Assembly: GCF_003096715.1 (NCBI RefSeq)
Contig: NZ_QEOL01000018.1
Coordinates: 115,597 to 179,596, forward strand
DNA: 64,000 nucleotides
Direction of reading: 5' to 3'
Origin: Paraburkholderia silvatlantica
GTDB lineage: Bacteria > Pseudomonadota > Gammaproteobacteria > Burkholderiales > Burkholderiaceae
Shown in pieces: positions 61,921-64,000 of this stretch. The translations under genes were made by a program, and so were the position numbers. The notes beneath the pieces are model-generated. The model was not told where the DNA came from. It worked only from the letters and a program-made list of their open reading frames with translations, and did no database searches. Numbering within the stretch: position 1 is the stretch's first letter; every line of letters starts with the position of its first letter.

Positions 61921-62835
61921 CTATGGCGCCGTTTTCGATGCGGATTTGAATTGGGCGAGCAGCCAGGTGCGCAGCTTCTGGCTCGTCTCCCACCGGACGC
62001 CGGCCTGCGGAAGGACAATGTAATAACCCAGCGACAGGGGCAACGAAAAATCGAACAGGCGTTGCAGCCTTCCGGCCACGATATCGCGCTCGACGAGATG
62101 CTCGCTCGTGAGCGCAATGCCCTGCCCCGCAATGGCGGCATCGATGGCGAGCGACGATTGGCTGAAGTGCGGGCCTTTCAGCACGCCTGGTTCGTGTATG
62201 CAACCAAGGGCGCTGAAAAACTCCGGCCACAGATCATGAGAATCGTGGAGCAGCACATAGTTTTCCAGGTCCGAGACCGTGCGCACCGGGCAATGGGACT
62301 TGAGCAGTTGCGGGCTGGCTACGGCGAACACCTGCAGCGGAAATAGCAGGTCGCTCACGAGACCTTTCGCGAACGGCGGCTTGCTGAGCCGAACCGCGAT
62401 ATCCACGCCATCGGACCTGAAGTTGCACAGCGCCGCATCAGCAATGATCCGGACGTCGATGTCCGGGTGTTGCTCTCCAAACTCTGCAAGCCTGGGTATC
62501 AGCCATTTCGAAGCGAAGGACGGCGTGGTGCTGATCGTGAGGGACGTTGAACGCCGGTTCAGCGCCGCAGTCGCGTCGGCGACGATCGTCAGCGCCCGTT
62601 GAACGGCAGCGAAGTAAGTCTGCCCCTGAGTCGTGAGAGCGAGACCTCGCGGCCCCCTCGCGAAAAGGGGCAAATTCAGGGCCTCCTCCAGCACCCGAAC
62701 CTGTTGCGCAACCGCGCCTTGCGTGACGCCGAGCTCCTCGGACGCGAGGCGGAAATTGAGGTGCCGGGCGGATGCGTCGAACGCGCGAAGCGCATTCAGC
62801 GGCGGCAGATGGCGTGGCTTCAATGAACGTTTCAA
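61921..62835 (-). CDS. LysR-family transcriptional regulator (GcvA-like)
   Basis: 304 residues. The N-terminal pattern RHLPPLNALRAFDASARHLNF and SEELGVTQGAVAQQVRVLEE is typical of GcvA-like LysR proteins. The start is not an ATG: TTG at 62835 is the best fit and a second TTG lies four codons later; RBS signals are weak for both. It is divergent from the SDR gene at 63024 and lies upstream of the glutamate dehydrogenase gene on the same strand, so either could be a target. Confidence 0.88.
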   Translation of the reverse strand: MKRSLKPRHLPPLNALRAFDASARHLNFRLASEELGVTQGAVAQQVRVLEEALNLPLFARGPRGLALTTQGQTYFAAVQRALTIVADATAALNRRSTSLTISTTPSFASKWLIPRLAEFGEQHPDIDVRIIADAALCNFRSDGVDIAVRLSKPPFAKGLVSDLLFPLQVFAVASPQLLKSHCPVRTVSDLENYVLLHDSHDLWPEFFSALGCIHEPGVLKGPHFSQSSLAIDAAIAGQGIALTSEHLVERDIVAGRLQRLFDFSLPLSLGYYIVLPQAGVRWETSQKLRTWLLAQFKSASKTAP

Positions 62836-62844
62836 CGGGTATAT

Positions 62845-62894
62845 TGGCTCGTGGAAAGCCGGTAATCAGCCCGCGGTGATCCACCAACGAGCCA
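62845..62894. promoter_or_regulatory. Long-spaced inverted repeat TGGCTCGT...ACGAGCCA
   Basis: Eight-base perfect arms (62845-62852 and 62887-62894) with a 34-base spacer lie in the divergent LysR/SDR promoter region, about 10 bases from the LysR start. It may be a looped operator pair or a chance dyad. Confidence 0.35.
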
Positions 62895-63023
62895 GTAGAT
62901 ATTTTATCGTCAGACTATAAGAAACATCATTCGACAATCCAGTCGTAACGCCATACAGTTTCTGGACGATTTCCCATTTGGCGCAGTTCTGACGCGCTGA
63001 ATCCCATTCAAGGAGAGAGCACC

Positions 63024-63728
63024 ATGGCAGTAGAAAAAGTAGCACTCGTCACGGCGGCCGGCAAGGGTATGGGCGCGGCGATCGCGCGCGAACTGGCAGC
63101 CGGCGGCTACCGCCTGGCCTTGATGTCGCCCTCCGGCAGCGCGGCCGAGCTGGCAAGGGAGCTTGGCGGGTTCGGCTTTACGGGCTCGGTAACCGAGCCG
63201 GACTGTATCGACCGATTCGTTGGCGAAACGCTCGAAAAGTATGGCCGCATCGACGCTGTGGTGAACAACACGGGGCATCCGCCTAAGGGCGATCTGCTTT
63301 CCGTTGCGGACGAACAGTGGCACCTCGGACTCGATCTCATCTTGCTCAACGTCGCTCGCGTGCTGCGTCGCGTGACACCCGCGTTTCTCGAGCAAGGCGG
63401 TGGCGCGGTGGTGAATATTTCGAGCTTTGCCGCCGATGCGCCTGAGCAGGCCATGCCTGTTTCTTCTGCGCTGCGCGCCGCGTTGAGTTCGTTCACGCGC
63501 CTTTATGCCGATCGCTACGCAAAGGACAATATTCGAATCAACTCCGTGCTGCCGGGATTTATCGACAGTTGGCCTGAAACGCCCGAGATCGTCGCCCGCA
63601 TTCCGGTTGGCCGCTTCGGGAAAACACAGGAAATCGCGCAAACGGTCGCCTTCCTGTTGTCGGATGCTGCGGGGTATATCACGGGGCAAAACATCCGTGT
63701 GGATGGCGGCATCGTGCACGGTCTGTAA
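63024..63728 (+). CDS. Short-chain dehydrogenase/reductase-family protein without the catalytic Tyr/Lys
   Basis: 234 residues with AGGAGAG before the ATG at 63024. Rossmann fold: the glycine motif at 10-17 (TAAGKGMG, near TGxxxGxG), NNTG at 81-84, Ser134 in NISSF. The position of the catalytic YxxxK reads SSALR (Ser147, Arg151), so Tyr and Lys are both replaced. The C-terminal GRFGKTQEIAQTVAFLLSD and ITGQNIRVDGG match FabG-like SDRs. Catalysis by the usual mechanism is unlikely; a binding or altered reaction is possible. It is divergent from a LysR gene. Confidence 0.88.
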   Translation: MAVEKVALVTAAGKGMGAAIARELAAGGYRLALMSPSGSAAELARELGGFGFTGSVTEPDCIDRFVGETLEKYGRIDAVVNNTGHPPKGDLLSVADEQWHLGLDLILLNVARVLRRVTPAFLEQGGGAVVNISSFAADAPEQAMPVSSALRAALSSFTRLYADRYAKDNIRINSVLPGFIDSWPETPEIVARIPVGRFGKTQEIAQTVAFLLSDAAGYITGQNIRVDGGIVHGL

Positions 63729-63738
63729 CGCCGCAAGT

Positions 63739-63905
63739 ATGGATCAGAGCGTCGATAAGGTCTGGGCACGCCTGCATGCGGGCGCAAATGCGGGAAAGGA
63801 GCGTTCGCCCTCCACGATGCTGCAGGTCGCGACGATCGCGCCAGACGGTGCACCTGCCGTGCTGACGGACGTGTTGCACCGTACATCTCGCGAGCGGTGT
63901 TCAGT
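63739..63905 (+). pseudogene. Truncated N-terminal fragment of a pyridoxamine-phosphate-oxidase-like gene
   Basis: ATG at 63739, 10 bases after the SDR stop. About 55 codons (MDQSVDKVWARLHAGANAG, then LQVATIAPDGAPA) resemble the start of PNPOx-like flavin-binding proteins, where an ATVxxDGxP strand is followed by TxVLR. The similarity ends at about 63905; the frame then runs without stops into the rRNA terminator and 5S gene on the other strand. It therefore appears to be the remains of a gene cut by the junction with the rRNA operon. The family assignment is inference. Confidence 0.5.
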
Positions 63906-63913
63906 CCCAAACG

Positions 63914-63953
63914 CCAGAACCCCGGTTCTCTTCAGGAGAGACCGGGGTTCTGG
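63914..63953 (-). terminator. rRNA-operon hairpin terminator
   Basis: Thirteen perfect pairs (core CCAGAACCCCGGT with its complement) plus four more around a one-base bulge, loop TTCAG. It lies 14 bases after the 5S 3' end on the minus strand; a short GTTTGGG follows instead of a long T-run. Confidence 0.8.
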
Positions 63954-63966
63954 ACGGTACAGCATA

Positions 63967-64000
63967 GGGAGCCTGACGATTACCTACTTTCACACGGGCA
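63967..64000 (-). rRNA. rrf: 5S rRNA, 3' end (partial)
   Basis: Read on the minus strand, the edge carries CCCGTGTGAAAGTAGGT followed by AATCGTCAGGCTCCC, which matches the 3' end of Burkholderia-type 5S rRNA. The remaining 5S and the 23S/16S genes would lie beyond 64000. The 3' end is placed at about 63967. Confidence 0.85.

Noticed and set aside
1..64000. CRISPR arrays, tRNA genes, insertion sequences, phage genes
   Set aside because: No regularly spaced repeats, cloverleaf-like gene, transposase or integrase motifs, or terminal inverted repeats were found.

Overview
The window is high-GC DNA (runs of GCG/CGC, third-position G/C bias) whose gene content fits the Burkholderiaceae, most likely Paraburkholderia, Caballeronia or Burkholderia. 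The support is a DUF3331 protein, many LysR/AraC/MocR regulators, the 180-kDa NAD-glutamate dehydrogenase, and a Burkholderia-like 5S rRNA 3' end at the right edge. No tRNA, CRISPR array or insertion sequence was seen. The gene mix (small catabolic operons, each with its own regulator) looks like a secondary-replicon or accessory region, apart from the rRNA operon end.

Region by region. 1-3553: left part of a Nit1C-type cluster (radical SAM start, Nit6803-family nitrilase, Sll0783-family protein) with a divergent MocR regulator. 3659-9338: compact minus-strand operon of XapX, amidohydrolase with a Cys/His-rich tail, DoxX, VOC protein, DUF1275 protein and an alginate-export-type porin. Its divergent LysR gene follows, then a YcaC-like hydrolase, a second XapX gene and a CPA1 Na+/H+ antiporter (to 13367). 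13418-17872: a cyclic-nucleotide-binding/FAD oxidoreductase and a divergent LysR/MFS pair. 17955-22133: a three-gene periplasmic-type molybdenum hydroxylase operon (tri-haem cytochrome c, 2Fe-2S subunit, Mo subunit). 22212-28816: BON protein, HD-fold protein lacking its HD pair, Tat-exported alpha/beta hydrolase, AraC, Old Yellow Enzyme, DUF3331 and LysR.

29302-48265 is a signalling block. It holds three paralogous winged-helix/ATPase regulators: one complete (1018 codons), one that has lost the DNA-recognition half of its winged helix, and one without the C-terminal repeats. It also holds two AraC genes, one LysR gene and a tightly packed four-gene phosphorelay operon (46276 down to 36761): OmpR-type response regulator, giant kinase/ATPase/GAF/histidine kinase, REC-PAS3-histidine kinase, REC-histidine kinase. 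AT-rich perfect palindromes lie upstream of two of the ATPase regulators.

48350-64000: a Ser/Thr/Ala-rich small protein, a chemotaxis receptor, an NmrA-like/MocR divergent pair, a membrane-anchored TAXI protein with no permease nearby, a divergent FtsH-like AAA protease, NAD-glutamate dehydrogenase, and a LysR gene divergent from an SDR that lacks the catalytic Tyr/Lys. At the right edge are a truncated flavin-oxidase-like fragment, a strong hairpin terminator and the 3' end of a minus-strand 5S rRNA gene. Family assignments come from reading motifs and gene order only; no database search was run.
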